Source of the DNA: Bos javanicus
Taxonomy: Eukaryota; Chordata; Mammalia; Artiodactyla; Bovidae
DNA: 64,000 bases
Direction: 5' to 3'
Assembly: GCF_032452875.1 (NCBI RefSeq)
Contig: NC_083882.1
Location: forward strand, 61,395,614-61,459,613
Numbering within the stretch: the stretch's first letter is position 1; every line of letters starts with the position of its first letter. The notes beneath the pieces were generated by a model. It was given only the letters and a program-made list of their open reading frames with translations, was not told the origin of the DNA and ran no database searches. A program made the translations under genes and the position numbers. Below, one piece after another: positions 32,251 through 43,507 of the stretch.

Positions 32251-32559
32251 AAAAAAAAAGAAAAAACTCACTAGAGGGAAATTTATAATTTTTTTTTTTA
32301 CAAGTTTAATGTTTCTGCTAAGGAGAGTAAAGATGACCTTTGAAATTCATGACCTAGTTTAAAAAAAATTTTCCTGAAATTCGATAATTTGATCCCTGAA
32401 AGATAAAAAGAGTAGGCAATAGACTCAGAATGACCCCATTCTTCTTTTTCAAAAATCCTATATCTGAAAAATGAATAGAATGGCTTGTGAATATACATAG
32501 CTCACCCTTCTAGAAACTGAAGTCTCGCTTGCTTATTTGAGAATATGAGTTAGGTTGCT
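32251..32559. other. Unassigned AT-rich DNA
   Basis: Contains an A run (32249-32259) and a T run (32291-32300). Nothing else recognised. Confidence 0.4.
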
Positions 32560-32640
32560 GGGCAAATTAAAACCACTACAATATTATAAAGTAATTTGCC
32601 TCCAATTAAAATAAATAAATAATTTTTTAATTAAAAAAAA
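32560..32640 (+). mobile_element. Ruminant L1 extreme 3' end
   Basis: The words accactacaatattataaag, taatttgcctccaattaaaa followed by an A/TA-rich tail match the L1 end at 36745-36812. This is a truncation to about 80 bases. Confidence 0.8.
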
Positions 32641-32680
32641 GAACAAACTAGTGCCAAGCCAGATTCTAAAGCAATATTTT

Positions 32681-32721
32681 AAAAAATCAGAAGGTCAAAA
32701 AAAAAAAAAAATCAGAAGGTC
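32681..32721 (+). repeat. Poly-A insert between 16-bp direct repeats
   Basis: The word aaaaaatcagaaggtc occurs at 32681-32696 and 32706-32721, separated only by extra A residues. This is the structure expected of a retrotransposition event that copied only a poly-A tail. Confidence 0.85.
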
Positions 32722-34699
32722 TATAAACTCTGGATTTTTTTCTCTGGGATAGAGCATCTAATCACCACATTCATATTCAAGCCTGTGAAGGCCTCTTCCA
32801 GATACCTGAGGGGGCCAAAAGGTGGAAAAGCAGAAGGTTTCCTAACCTAGGGGAGAAAAAACTCAAATACACTCGACACATTTAGATCCCATCCAGGTTT
32901 TCACTGGATTCTGATTTAATTTCACACCAAGTGCTATTGCATAACTGGACAGAGCAAAGCCTCTAGTATTTACACTGGAGACCAAGGGCTGACACTCTGT
33001 CTAAATGAAATTTCCCAGATGTCCCAAGCAGTTTTTACCTTGTTTCCACTCTACCAGTTTGAAATGTCACTATCTGTTGCTGGAGTGACAGGTGAGCAAA
33101 AGCCAAACCTGGCTTAGCTGGAGCTCAGAGCAAACAGGCCTGGGAAGCAGCCTAAGATCCCCCGCCCCACTCCCCTTGGGGCCGCTGTGAACGTTCTGTC
33201 CCACCAAGCAGCTCTGCCAAAGGGGACTCAGAGCTTTGACACTGACCCTCTCTAAAGGCCAATTAATTAGGAGAGACTATGAAGAAGTATTACTGAAAAT
33301 AAAGGACATGATCTCTGTCTCTTTTCTTCTTTGTGCTATAAGAACAAAAGGCTGCCCGTCCGAGTGAGTTTTGGCAATAACTCTAATTTTATTATGAGAA
33401 TATACATTTAAAACAGAACACCCGTTTTCCATAAAACTAGTTCTCATAGTGTTATAAAAATGAAAAAGCTAAGGGTATATCCTAAGATTACTCCAGTGAC
33501 TTGTTTTTTTCCCCCTTTCTTCTTTTTAATACCAAAAGGCAGCTTCCACAACCTATGCCTTCCTTCCCCTATGGGATGGGAGGCAATCAGAAGGCAGGGA
33601 TGTGTGCTTCATCCACAGTGTAAATCATGTAGGCATCGTTGTTCCCTCCAGGAAGTCGTCCCTCTGCAGGTCAGCCTGGCTTAGCATGATGGGATATGGG
33701 AGACCCCCACCCACAAAGGTAAAGATCCCTCACCTGGACAGTCCTGCCCAGATCACAGCAGTCTTTGGGCACAACCAGAACTCGTTAACCTGTCAGCCAT
33801 TCAGCCCTTTGAGACTGGCTTCCTGATGCTCTGACCATGAAGCTCAATAACTCTGCATTAGAGTTTTCCCACTCTAAGGCAGACAGGATGCTGACCTGGG
33901 TAATGTTTCATCCTGAACTCAAAGCCTCTGTGTCTTACTTTTGAAGTCGAACATAATGTCTAAAATTTGAAAACTCATCTTCAGGCACGACTTGAGTTGT
34001 CCTTTATAAATATTGTTTCTGCAGAGAAAACCTGCACCAGGATGAGTAATGGAGGGAATCCTGTAGCAGTTCCTTTAGTTTTTGCTGTCATCCCCAACAA
34101 TGAGGGGCAAATCAAGAATCAGGGGGGAAATTCACCTGGAAAGGAGACAACACTTAAGGAAAACACGGAATTTCCTTTGACTATCTGAGGAATTGATGTG
34201 CGCACTGAGACACAGACAAGTATGGATTCGACCGAAGGAGAACATAGAGCTTTGCCTGAGTAGTGACCCTTAGGTGAGGGGAACAGACGTGCTGCAGTGC
34301 AAGGGGAGGGGGACCAGCACGCAGCCAGCAAAATCAGTCCTGACCATACACAGCGCAACAGGTGGCCTGGCCACACCTTTATACTCCGTGCGTGATTAAG
34401 CTGATAGGGGATGAATTCATTCATTCTCATTCTTTCTCATTCTTAAGCCTCTCTCTCCTGTGTTAAGAACTGTTTAAAGGTGACAGATGGCTACCTAAAC
34501 ATTAAGGAATGTTGCAATCCAGTTCTGTCATCCTAAAAATCAAATGAAAAGAGGAATGAAAAGAAATGGTTAGCTTCCTATTTTTTAGCGGTTTTTACAA
34601 TGTATCTACATGGGGCCTTGACAATTGCTTAAACAGTGCCACAACGGCCTCATATTTAAGACCATTTACACCAGCACCGTCTTTCCAGGAAGGTTTGTT
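32722..34699. other. Repeat-poor DNA (about 2 kb)
   Basis: No ruminant SINE or LINE in this stretch, which is unusual in this window. No gene recognised. It includes candidate block D (33220-33480). Confidence 0.5.
33220..33480. other. Candidate conserved non-coding block D
   Basis: Repeat-free with a homeodomain-type palindrome ccaattaattagg near 33260 and further AT-rich words (ctaattttattatgag near 33383). Suggestive appearance only. Confidence 0.3.
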
Positions 34700-34818
34700 G
34701 TTTAGTCACTTGTGTCAGACACTTTTGTGACCCCATAGACTGTAGCCCACTAGGCTCCTCTTGTCCGTGGGATTCTCCAGGCAAGAATACTGGAGTGGGT
34801 TGCCATTTACTTCTCTTC
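34700..34818 (-). mobile_element. BovA monomer, headless
   Basis: Minus strand from gttgtttagtcacttgtgtc to gttgccatttacttctct. No tRNA-like head. Confidence 0.88.
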
Positions 34819-35292
34819 AAATACTCTGTGAGCACTAATTATTCAGGCAACCACACAGCTAGCAGCATGAACAAAAACTCTTTAGACTGACAAATATATG
34901 GCAATAGGAATTAACTCGCACTTGAAAAAACAGTGATCTATACTCCTGTTAAAAATTAATACTTCAGTGAGAGGAATAAGTGATAGAAAAAAATTCCTGG
35001 TGGGGTCAGAATTTTCAGTCTCTGCTTGGTAAATTTTATTCTCTGTCCTTTAACGAGAAGGAGCTCACTCAGAAGGTTTCAGTTTTTCTGAGAAAACAGT
35101 TCATCAGTATCTATGGAATAAACCACCATGTTCTGAGAAGGCTCATCCAGCTCTGCTCCTTGGACCCATTCTAAAGAGATGTTGAGAACTGGAAAAGGGG
35201 GTGGGGATGGAAGGAGAGAGAGGTTTTTTGCTCTGGTCTGGGACAGGGTTCTCATAGAGGCTGGATCCTTAATGATGACATAAATTGATAAT
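34819..35292. other. Unassigned DNA
   Basis: No gene or repeat recognised. Confidence 0.45.
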
Positions 35293-35295
35293 GTG

Positions 35296-35520
35296 CATGC
35301 ATGCATGCTCAGATGCTTCAGATGTGTTCGACTCTTTGCAACCTCATGGACTGTACCCTGCCAGGCTCCTCTGTCCATGGGATTTTCCAGGCAAGAATAT
35401 AGGAGCGGGGTGACACACCCTCCTCCAGGGGATCTTCCCGACCCAGGGATCAAAGCTGTGTCTCTTATGTCTCCTGCATTGGCAGGTGGGCTCTTTGCCA
35501 CTACCACCATCTGGGAAGTC
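35296..35520 (-). mobile_element. Bov-tA SINE
   Basis: Minus copy with a (GCAT)n start at the tail side, the body, and head complement ctaccaccatctgggaagtc. It carries the tctcttatgtctcctgcat variant. Confidence 0.93.
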
Positions 35521-35737
35521 CTAAACCCATAGGACAGTTTAAAAGAAGTTTCTCACTCATATACTGGTTTGACATTTTGACCTTCTAAGTTTTCAGAATG
35601 GTCCTTTCTTTTCCAATTGCTAAAAAGTGACATCCTCCTTAAGTTACCTGAGAAGCTTAAAATGACCCCTTGGCATTTTCAAATTGTTGATGTGTGCCCC
35701 AAATTCATAAAGTTGCAGATCCTAATGATACCAAAAG

Positions 35738-35944
35738 GCTTCCCTGGTGGCTCAGATGGTAAAGAGTCTGCTTGCAATGCAGGAGACCTGGGTTCGATCC
35801 GTGGGTTGGGAAGATCCCCTGGAAAAGGAAATGGCAACCCACTCTAGTATTCTGGCCTGGGAAACCCCATGGAGAGAGAGGCCTGGCAGGCTACAGTCCA
35901 TAGGGTTGCAAAGAGTCAGACACAACTGAGCAACTCACACACAC
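35738..35944 (+). mobile_element. Bov-tA SINE
   Basis: Complete plus copy, A-box ctggtggctcagatggtaaa and B-box gggttcgatcc. Exact 14-bp TSD aatgataccaaaag at 35724-35737 and 35945-35958. Confidence 0.96.
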
Positions 35945-35979
35945 AATGATACCAAAAGATAAATAAAAGTCCATGAGAG

Positions 35980-36200
35980 AAAGCTGGCATTTACTCAGTG
36001 CCCATTAAATTCCAGCAATCTTTACATAGATGGTTGCATTTAATCTGCAAAGCAGTTATTTCATAACCTTTACGTTGAGGAGGCTCAGGGAGGTAAAGTG
36101 ATCTGCTTAGGATCACACAGTGAGTAAGTAACTGAGCCAGGGTTCAGATGCAGTTCTAAGTCTAAAAGCCATGCTCTTTCCCATGAACCAGAGGCTCCAA
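35980..36200 (-). mobile_element. MIR SINE
   Basis: Reverse-complement MIR: gctggcatttactcagtgcc, gttgaggaggctcagggagg, aggatcacacagtgagtaag, ccagggttcagatgc. Near full length. Confidence 0.82.
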
Positions 36201-36324
36201 TAAACTGTTCAGTCTATGCTGTCCTGGCAAGTCATCTGGGTTTACTTGTGGATTGCCATAGTCCTATTTGGGTGTTCATTTATACATGAATCTCCCCATA
36301 ATCTAGGTTCTCAGGGTGAATATA

Positions 36325-36812
36325 TGATTTAAAGATACATGCACCCCAATGTCCATAGTTCACAGCAGCATTATTTATAATAGCCAAGATATGGAAGAGA
36401 AATAAATGCCCATCATCAGATAAACAGATAAAGAAGATGTGTGTACACACACTATGGGATACTACCCAGCCATAAAAAAAGAATGATTTTGCAACTTGAA
36501 ACAACATGGATGGACTTGGAGGGAGATAAGTCAGAGATAGAAAGACAAGTACTGTATGATTTCACTTACATGTGGAATTTTAAAAATAAAACCAGCCCAG
36601 GTTCGATGCATGAGATAGGGTGCTCAGGGCTGGTACAGTGGGATGACCCAGAGGGATGGGATGGGGAGGGCGGTGGAGGGGGGGTTCAGGATGGGGAACA
36701 CATGTACGCCCATGGCGGATTCATGTCAATGTATGGCAATACCACTACAATATTGTAAAGTAATTAGCCTCCAATTAAAAGAAATACATTTATATTAAAA
36801 AATAAAAATAAA
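36325..36812 (+). mobile_element. Ruminant L1 3' end
   Basis: ORF2 end and 3' UTR: cagcagcattatttataata, tatgggatactacccagcca, gtatgatttcacttacatgt, then a G-rich stretch and the end cctccaattaaaagaaatac with an A-rich tail. Confidence 0.9.
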
Positions 36813-37108
36813 AAAAATACAACTAGTGAATATAACAAAAAAGAAACAGACCCACAAATATAAAGAACAAACAAGTGGCTTCTAGTGGGAAGAAAGATGA
36901 AGGGAGGGACAAGATAGGGATTAAAAGCTACCAACGATTATGTATAAAATAAATAAGCCACAAGGATATAATGGACAATTCAGGGAATATAGCCAATATT
37001 TTAAAATAACTCTAATTGGAGTATAACCCTGAAAAACTGTGAATCACTATGCTGCATACCTGTAATTTGTATAACATTGTACATCAACTGTACTTCAATT
37101 TAAAAGAA
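36813..37108 (+). mobile_element. Second, older L1 3' end in tandem
   Basis: Continues as a different L1 3' UTR: ctagtgaatataacaaaaaa, ggacaattcagggaatatag, gtacatcaactgtacttcaa. It lies head to tail with the younger L1 end before it. Confidence 0.82.
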
Positions 37109-37529
37109 ATGACACTAACGAACCAATCTGCATTCACTTCCTCCTACCCAAATGCCCAGGGCAAACTCTGATGAGGCAGCACCTAATATAATACACGTGA
37201 GGCGTTCTTAGAACGTAAGAAACAGAGCCTTTCCTGTAACACACCATTCACGTCACAGTGTCACGGTGGGAGAAGCCCTGCGATCGGGTTCTGGCTCCTC
37301 CAAAGCAGCACCTCCCGTCTGCTTCTCAGTCTGTTTTCTCTGGTGCTAAATGAGCAACTAAGATTAGATGATCTCAAAGTTCCTTTCCAGTTCCATGCGT
37401 GAGAAAATGTTAGGCGGTTGAGAGAGAAAAAGTGAAAAAATAAAATGTGAGTGGAACCATAACATGTTAGGAACCACAAAATGTTAGTGATGGAAAGGAA
37501 CTCAGAGATCAGTTAGAGATCGAGCAATA
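37109..37529. other. Unassigned DNA
   Basis: No gene or repeat recognised. Confidence 0.4.
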
Positions 37530-37665
37530 TTTTCATTTTACAAGAAGAGAGTAAGGACCAAGGGGACAGGTGACACCCAAAATTGCACGACTAGAAAGTG
37601 AACCATGTATTTAATGTGGGTTCCCTGAGTCGTAGCCGCAACCCTTCTGCTATAACACAGAGGAG
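37530..37665 (-). mobile_element. MIR SINE fragment
   Basis: Reverse-complement MIR: ttttcattttacaagaagag, attgcacgactagaaagtga, ttctgctataacac. Confidence 0.6.
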
Positions 37666-37785
37666 GACAAGTTTGGAATGAAACATCTAATAGGAATAGA
37701 TTTTTAAAAAGTCAATAAAAGGCACAATTATCCATATCCCAATCAATCCAGAGTCCTGAGTTAACTGAATTTTAATTTATTTTGC

Positions 37786-37990
37786 CCTCTCTTCCTGGTG
37801 GCTCAGACGGGAAAGAATCTACCTGCATTGCAGGAGATCGGGGTTCGATCCCTGGGCTCGGAAGATCCCCTGGAGGAGGAAATGGCAACCCACTCCAGTA
37901 TTTCTTGCCTGAGAAATCCCATGGTCAGAAGAGCTTGGCGAGCTACAGTCTATGGGGTTGCAAAGAGTTGGACAGGACTGAGCTATTAAC
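37786..37990 (+). mobile_element. Bov-tA SINE
   Basis: Plus copy: cttcctggtggctcagacgg, B-box gggttcgatccc, body and diverged tail ttggacaggactgagc. Confidence 0.93.
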
Positions 37991-38094
37991 ACTCTCACAG
38001 GAAAGAGGCAAAAATATATCCCAATCGGGAGTCGGTTCATAAGGAGAAATTCGAGGAATAAATACACAGCCAACTCGAATAACTGTGTAAGTTC

Positions 38095-38265
38095 AAAGCC
38101 AGTTGTTCTCACATTTTCGGGGGCATAAAAATCACCCTGGGGGCTAAAGTGCAGATTTCCGTTCCACTGTCAAAGGTTCTGATTCAAATCTAGGCAAGAC
38201 CTAGCCACTGGATTAACAAGAACCAAGGTCAAGCCTGAGACCTGTATTCAGGAACCACGTGCTCT
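38095..38265 (+). mobile_element. MER5-like hAT-Charlie element
   Basis: Pattern gttgttctcacattttcggg, aaaaatcaccctgggggcta, gttctgattcaaatctaggc follows MER5. Confidence 0.65.
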
Positions 38266-38412
38266 GAGCCTAGATGAGTGGGACCAATAAAATTCTGTTG
38301 ATTATGGTCATCTGGAAACACTAGATGACCCTGACTTAAAATTCCTAGGGCAATTTCCAAAAGGTACTGAAATAAAAGAGCCCTTTTGTTTAATCCTCAG
38401 AAACCTAAACGT

Positions 38413-38456
38413 ACCCAACCACACTACCAAAGAGTCAGATATGACTGAGTGACTGA
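38413..38456 (+). mobile_element. Tail-only BovA insertion
   Basis: Only the common SINE 3' tail is present (caaagagtcagatatgactg, agtgactgagc) with a (CA)n end. Confidence 0.65.
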
Positions 38457-38459
38457 GCT

Positions 38460-39699
38460 CACACACACATACAACCACTCCATCACAGATGCCTATTTAT
38501 CAGGGAACTGTTACTTTCCATGCCCATTGTCAGCACATAAATAAACCCAATCACCTAATGTGGAACTTTTATGGGACAGTGGAATATCTGGTTTGAAATA
38601 GAGTCACTATGACAACTCTAATTTTATAATAAGAAAATCCACAAACATCCCAGCAGAGAAAACAGAACCTAAACCATGGCTTTGGAAAGGCTGCATCTCT
38701 TGAGGTTTTTCTGCAGTTGCGAACGTTCACATCTTCATAAGAAAGGAGCCGTTGTAGCGCCCGCAGGTCACGTCATAAGACGAGGCCTTGACAAGCAGAT
38801 CATAAAATATTCAGTAGAGCAGCTTTCAGATCCACAAAGTCTCACACAGAAGCTCTTTCTCCGGGTCATATTATTCCAAGATGTACTGCAAGCTAACAGT
38901 TACATGAAATGTGAAGTAATGTTCTCCTGCTCCCTCACCACCTCCATCCCCAAACACAACCCTGCCAGATGTGTGGCTGGTTAGGTTGGACTGAATATAT
39001 ACCGGCATCGAATGTGTCTCTCTTTTTGGAAATCCTGAGCAGAACATGTGCATTGTGACAATTAGTTTTGCCCAAGGGCGGAAACTGCTTTCAGAAAGCC
39101 ATGGACACCCTCTACTTCCAGAAATGAAAGGACATGGTTTGAACTATCTGGAGGCAAACAGCAGCAAGGGAGTCAGGATGGGGTCTGTTTCACCTTGTGG
39201 TCCACACGGACACTTGGGCAGAAGAGAGAACACCGCAGGCTTGTCCTTATGGAGGTGCATAGGGCGCCTTGTACCTGACATACACAAGACCAGGTGCACC
39301 CTGAAATGAAGGAGCACTGGACAGATGAGAGTCTCACACCCTGTTGACAGCACTTCTGTTTAAATCTAGAGGCTCCTGTGTTCTTTGTGAAAGCTGGCTT
39401 TGCTTCTCTGCATTTACTATGCCATAGTTTTAACATTCTATTCTTTGCTTTTTTTTTTTAATACACCTCTGCTTCCCTTGGCCACAATATAAATGTGGAG
39501 TCCAATTCCCATTCCCATGCCCATTCCCAAATGGAGAAAACCTTTACTAATGAGAATCAGTTGTGTACAGATATCACATTCTTTGGGGGTAGGGAGGGTG
39601 GGACTTGGGTGTGCTAAAAAGAACCTGAAAATTGCTAGCAGCAATATAAAACAGTGAAGCTACCATGGAAATGACATTTTTCCCCTCAAAAAATTAAAC
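38460..39699. other. Unassigned DNA with 102-codon open frame
   Basis: No repeat recognised over about 1.2 kb. A plus frame at 38676-38984 starts in good initiation context (aaaccatgg) but shows no known domain, and its end overlaps a minus-strand frame. A T run lies at 39450-39460. Confidence 0.4.
38768..38775. promoter_or_regulatory. CRE-like motif
   Basis: TCACGTCA, one base off the palindromic CREB/ATF site TGACGTCA, in a locally CpG-containing patch (38752-38785). No gene start is seen nearby, so activity is speculative. Confidence 0.25.
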
Positions 39700-40310
39700 A
39701 TAAAATTATCATAGAGTCCAGAAATTCCACTTCTGGCTATTTACCCCACAGGAATGAAAGCAGGGACTCAGAAATCTGTCCACCCATGTTCTTAGCAGCA
39801 TGATTCACACTATCAATAGGTAGAAGCAACCCAAGCATCCACCAATGGATGAATAAACAAAATGAGGTATAAACATAAAACAAAATATTATTCAGCCTTA
39901 ACAAGGAAGGACATTCTGATACCTGCTATAACAACATGGATGAACCCCGAACACAGTATGTGAAGTGGAATAAGGCAGACACAGGAGGACACATACTGTT
40001 TGATTCCACTTACATGTGGTACCTAGATAGTCAAGCTGATGGAGACAGAAAGTAGAATGGCTGCCAGGGGTTGGGGGGAGGGAGAAATGGGAGTTAATTA
40101 TTTAATGGCTATAGAGTTTCCATTTGAAATAACAAAAAAGTTCTGGAGGTGGTGGTGGTGATGGTTACATAACAATATGAATGTACTTAGTGCCACCGAA
40201 CTGTACATTAAAAATGGTTTAAATGGTAAATTATGTCATGTATACTGGGGTCTCAAAGAGTCGGACATGACTGAGCGACTGATCTGATCTGATCTGATAC
40301 TAACGTAATT
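39700..40310 (+). mobile_element. Old L1 3' end with a tail insertion
   Basis: ORF2 end to 3' UTR: gaaattccacttctggctat, ccaccaatggatgaataaac, aacatggatgaaccccgaac, gtacattaaaaatggttt. The last bases (40290-40310) follow a tail-only insertion at 40246-40289. Confidence 0.85.
40246..40289 (+). mobile_element. Tail-only BovA/BovB insertion with (GATCT)n end
   Basis: Matches the common tail (tggggtctcaaagagtcgga, catgactgagcgactg) followed by atctg units (gatctgatctgatctgat) where other copies have (aactg)n. Confidence 0.8.
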
Positions 40311-40407
40311 TAAAAAACCCCAAAATACTCTGATAGGAAAAAACGTGATGTTGCACCAGTAATACCACTGAATGGGACTCAGCACTTCATTTGAGCCACA
40401 GCAAATT

Positions 40408-40660
40408 TTCTTTGGAAGGAATGATGCTAAAGCTGAAACTCTAGTACTTTGGCCACCTCATGCAAAGAGTTGACTCATTGGAAAAGACTCTGATGCTAGG
40501 AGGGATTGGGGGCAAGATGGCTGGATGGCATCACTGACTCGATAGACGTGAGTCTGAGTGAACTCCGGGAGTTGGTGATGGACAGGGAGGCCTGGCATGC
40601 TGCGATTCATGGGGTCACAAAGAGTCGGACACGACTGAGAGATTGAACTGAACTGAACTG
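40408..40660 (+). mobile_element. BovB 3' end, about 250 bases
   Basis: Starts tttggaaggaatgatgctaa and ends with (gaact)n-type tail at about 40660. It lacks about 25 bases (aggagaaggggatgacagag region) compared with the copy at 14624. Confidence 0.93.
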
Positions 40661-40791
40661 AAAGTCTAGTGCCAAGGGGAAAGGATGTTCTACCTTGTGT
40701 AAATCATATTCCAATGTCAGTATCCTGAGAAGAAGCCCCAGTGACTGTCAGGCTTGCTCTGGGATAAAGAAATGGAGACACATGACCCAAG

Positions 40792-41005
40792 GGCTTCCCA
40801 GGTGGCTCAGTGGTAAAGAATCCGCCTGCTAGGGCAGGACACGCAAGAGACTCGGGTTTGATCCCTGAGTTGGAAAGATCCCCTGAAGTAGGAAATGGCA
40901 AGCTGCTCCAGTATTCTGGCCAGGAAAATTCCATTGACAGGGAAGCCTGGTGGCCTACAGTTCACGGGGCTGCAGAGAGTCAGACATGACAGAGCATGCA
41001 CAAAT
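40792..41005 (+). mobile_element. Bov-tA SINE
   Basis: Head gggcttcccaggtggctcag, B-box gggtttgatccc, body, tail ending gacatgacagagcatgc. Confidence 0.93.
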
Positions 41006-43102
41006 GACCGATGACCAGGTAGTGCAAAGTCTGGCACCACGAGGCAGGGATAGGATCAAAAGGACCTTAAAAACGAGGAACCATGCTTTGAGAGTTGATC
41101 ACATTGGCTAAATTTTTATGAGGAGTAAACATTCTTTTGGCCCTCACATATGTAAGTGAAAATCATCTCGACAACTTAATCTCTACAGCTTTTTTCCTAG
41201 GTCTTATTTCAGAGTCTGAAGGTAAGCATCAGACATCTCCTATAACAAACAGGAACTCTGCTGTGTTTCAGGGGATGATCCTGTGTAAACATTCAGGCAG
41301 AGATGCTGGGCATTCACTGTCCGGCATAAACTCATCTGATGAACTTACCAACTGTAATTCAAAAAGTTTATGTGTTCCCTTCAGGTATTGCTAGACCCAG
41401 AAGTCTGGAAGTGGGGAAGTTAGAAGAGGCTGGGAGAAATACTGCGGATACCAATAAAGTGACTCGCAATAAAGAACTCAGAAACGCTCCGCCCTGGATC
41501 TGGGCACGGTTTTGAGAACATAAAACTCCAAGTTCACAGGCAACACCTGTTCTTCATTACCCCCTTTCCAGGGTAAAGATATGCCTGTACCAGGGAATAA
41601 TCACAGATATAAACATTCCATTAACTTAACAAGAAATCAAAAACAGCAAAAAGCAGAATGCAAACAAGACAAACTACAAGCACCAACCACCAGCATGAAC
41701 TCACTTTTGTTATTCTTTGGCAAATCTGGAAAGAGGAAAAAAAAATCACCCACAACCTACAGATTCCAGCTGGGCATGAAGGAATAACAAGACTTCAATG
41801 TATGCTCTGCATAAAAATCAGAGCATAAATAATGCAAATATTTTTTAAAATGTAAAGATACAAAGAATCTTTTAAAAGTATGCTCACAAATATTTTTTAA
41901 GAGGAAGAGGGAAGTTGCTCTCTTTTAAGTATAATTTTAAACAATGACTTCCTTCATTTAACACGGAAAAAAAATCCTGTTTCTATTTCTGGCCCTCAAT
42001 CTATTTTCTTGGACTAGATATCCAAGAGAAGTTTACTAACGTCCAAGGACTTGCAAACAGGGAATCCAATAATATCCCATTCCCATCCGCTCTAATGTCC
42101 ATGTAACTGATTAAATAAAAAGTCACTGTAGTATGTTTAATTGATGGAAACTGAAATAAATAGATGTATTTATTACCCACATGGCAAAAAGTATGGAAAA
42201 GGGTACAGCTCCTATCATCTGGCATTTATTTGATGAATGGAAAGTTTAATAAGAAATCTAAAAAGGCACATATGAAGAGATTTTAAATCTGGGAAAAAAA
42301 AAGAATCATACAAAAGGGAACTGGTTAGAGGAAAGAGTTTTAACTGTTGCAGGAAAGAAAGAAGGAATTTCTTCAAGAGCCTGTGGTTTAGAAAAAAGGA
42401 AATACAATAGTTAAGAAAAAATAAGTGACTTTGGCATTGAATTTGTCCATTTTTATTCAAATGGTAAACTTAGAGAGAGAAGAGGTTAAAAAAAATCCTA
42501 ATATCTTTTTTTTTTTTTTTGATACAGGTTTATGTCACTAAGAAATGTTTCTCTGCTATCTATTCAGGCCAATTTTGAAACTTCAGTTCCAATACACTAC
42601 TGAGAACCACTGAAAGAAATAAACACCAAAGAGTTGTAATTATGTAAAGGAAAGGAGCTTCAAAGGGGAGCTGTCCACTTCCCGCCCCCAGTAAGCAGCT
42701 TCGAGTGGACATTTGTTAATTGCTTTCCCATGCTCCTTCTTCGGCTCCTCTTTCCCACAGCCCCAGCTTCCACCTGAGCATCCAGAGTAAGCAGACTCCT
42801 CTTCAGGCCCAGTGGGACAGAGCTTGCAGCTTAGGCTAAGGATGGAGTGCCTTTCATCGCTCTGGCCCTGGTGATTAGGCTTATGGGCCCAAGTCAGCCA
42901 GCAGGATCAGCTTCTGGATTTTACCAAGTCTGTCTTCCCTATATGCTGTCTCTTTTCCCTTCAGTCTCACAAAGCCACTGGCAGCTGATTTGAAAGCACG
43001 AAGAGACAGTATGCATTAGAACAGAGCCAACCTAGGAAATGGAGAGACAGTGCCGCACTCACACGTCTAGGGTCATGTTAAAACCTCCTCTAAGGCCATG
43101 AT
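41006..43102. other. Repeat-poor DNA (about 2.1 kb)
   Basis: No repeat family recognised except a T run at 42507-42520. AT-rich to about 42630, then more GC-rich. Open frames on both strands (41137-41394, 41581-41787, 42215-42460) lack known domains. Confidence 0.45.
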
Positions 43103-43300
43103 TTCCTGGTAAAGTGTCTGCCCACAATTCGGGAGACCCGGGTTTGATCCCTGGATCGGGAAGATCCCCTGGAGAAGGAAACAGCAACCCACTCCAGTAC
43201 TCTTGCTGCCTAGAAAATTCCATGGATGGAGGAGCCTGGTGGGCTACAGTCCACGGGGTCGCAAAGAGTCGGACACGACTGAGCGACTTCACTTCTTCAA
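43103..43300 (+). mobile_element. Bov-tA SINE with deleted A-box
   Basis: Head reads gatttcctggtaaagtgtc: 12 bases between two GGT words are gone relative to other copies, which removes the pol III A-box. B-box (gggtttgatccc), body and tail are intact. Confidence 0.9.
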
Positions 43301-43310
43301 AGCCATATCT

Positions 43311-43495
43311 GGGCTGGTAAAAGAATATGCCCTCAGTGGATTTGATCCGTGGGTTGGGAAGATCCCTTGGAAAGGAAATGGCAACCCACTCCAGTATCTT
43401 ACCTGGAGAATTCCATGAACAGAGGAGCCTCGAGGGCTATAGTCCATGGGGTCACAAAAGAGTCAGACACGACTTAGTGACTCAACGACAACAAC
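43311..43495 (+). mobile_element. Second Bov-tA SINE with damaged head
   Basis: Directly follows the previous copy. The head is reduced to gggctggtaaaagaatatgc, again lacking the A-box; the B-box region tttgatccgtggg, body and tail follow. The word tcaaagcc flanks both sides and may be its TSD. Confidence 0.8.
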
Positions 43496-43507
43496 ATCAT
43501 CAAAGCC

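Noticed and set aside
38676..38984. 102-codon frame with good initiation context
   Set aside because: No recognisable domain or homolog from memory, no neighbouring exon or polyadenylation signal that fits, and antisense overlap.
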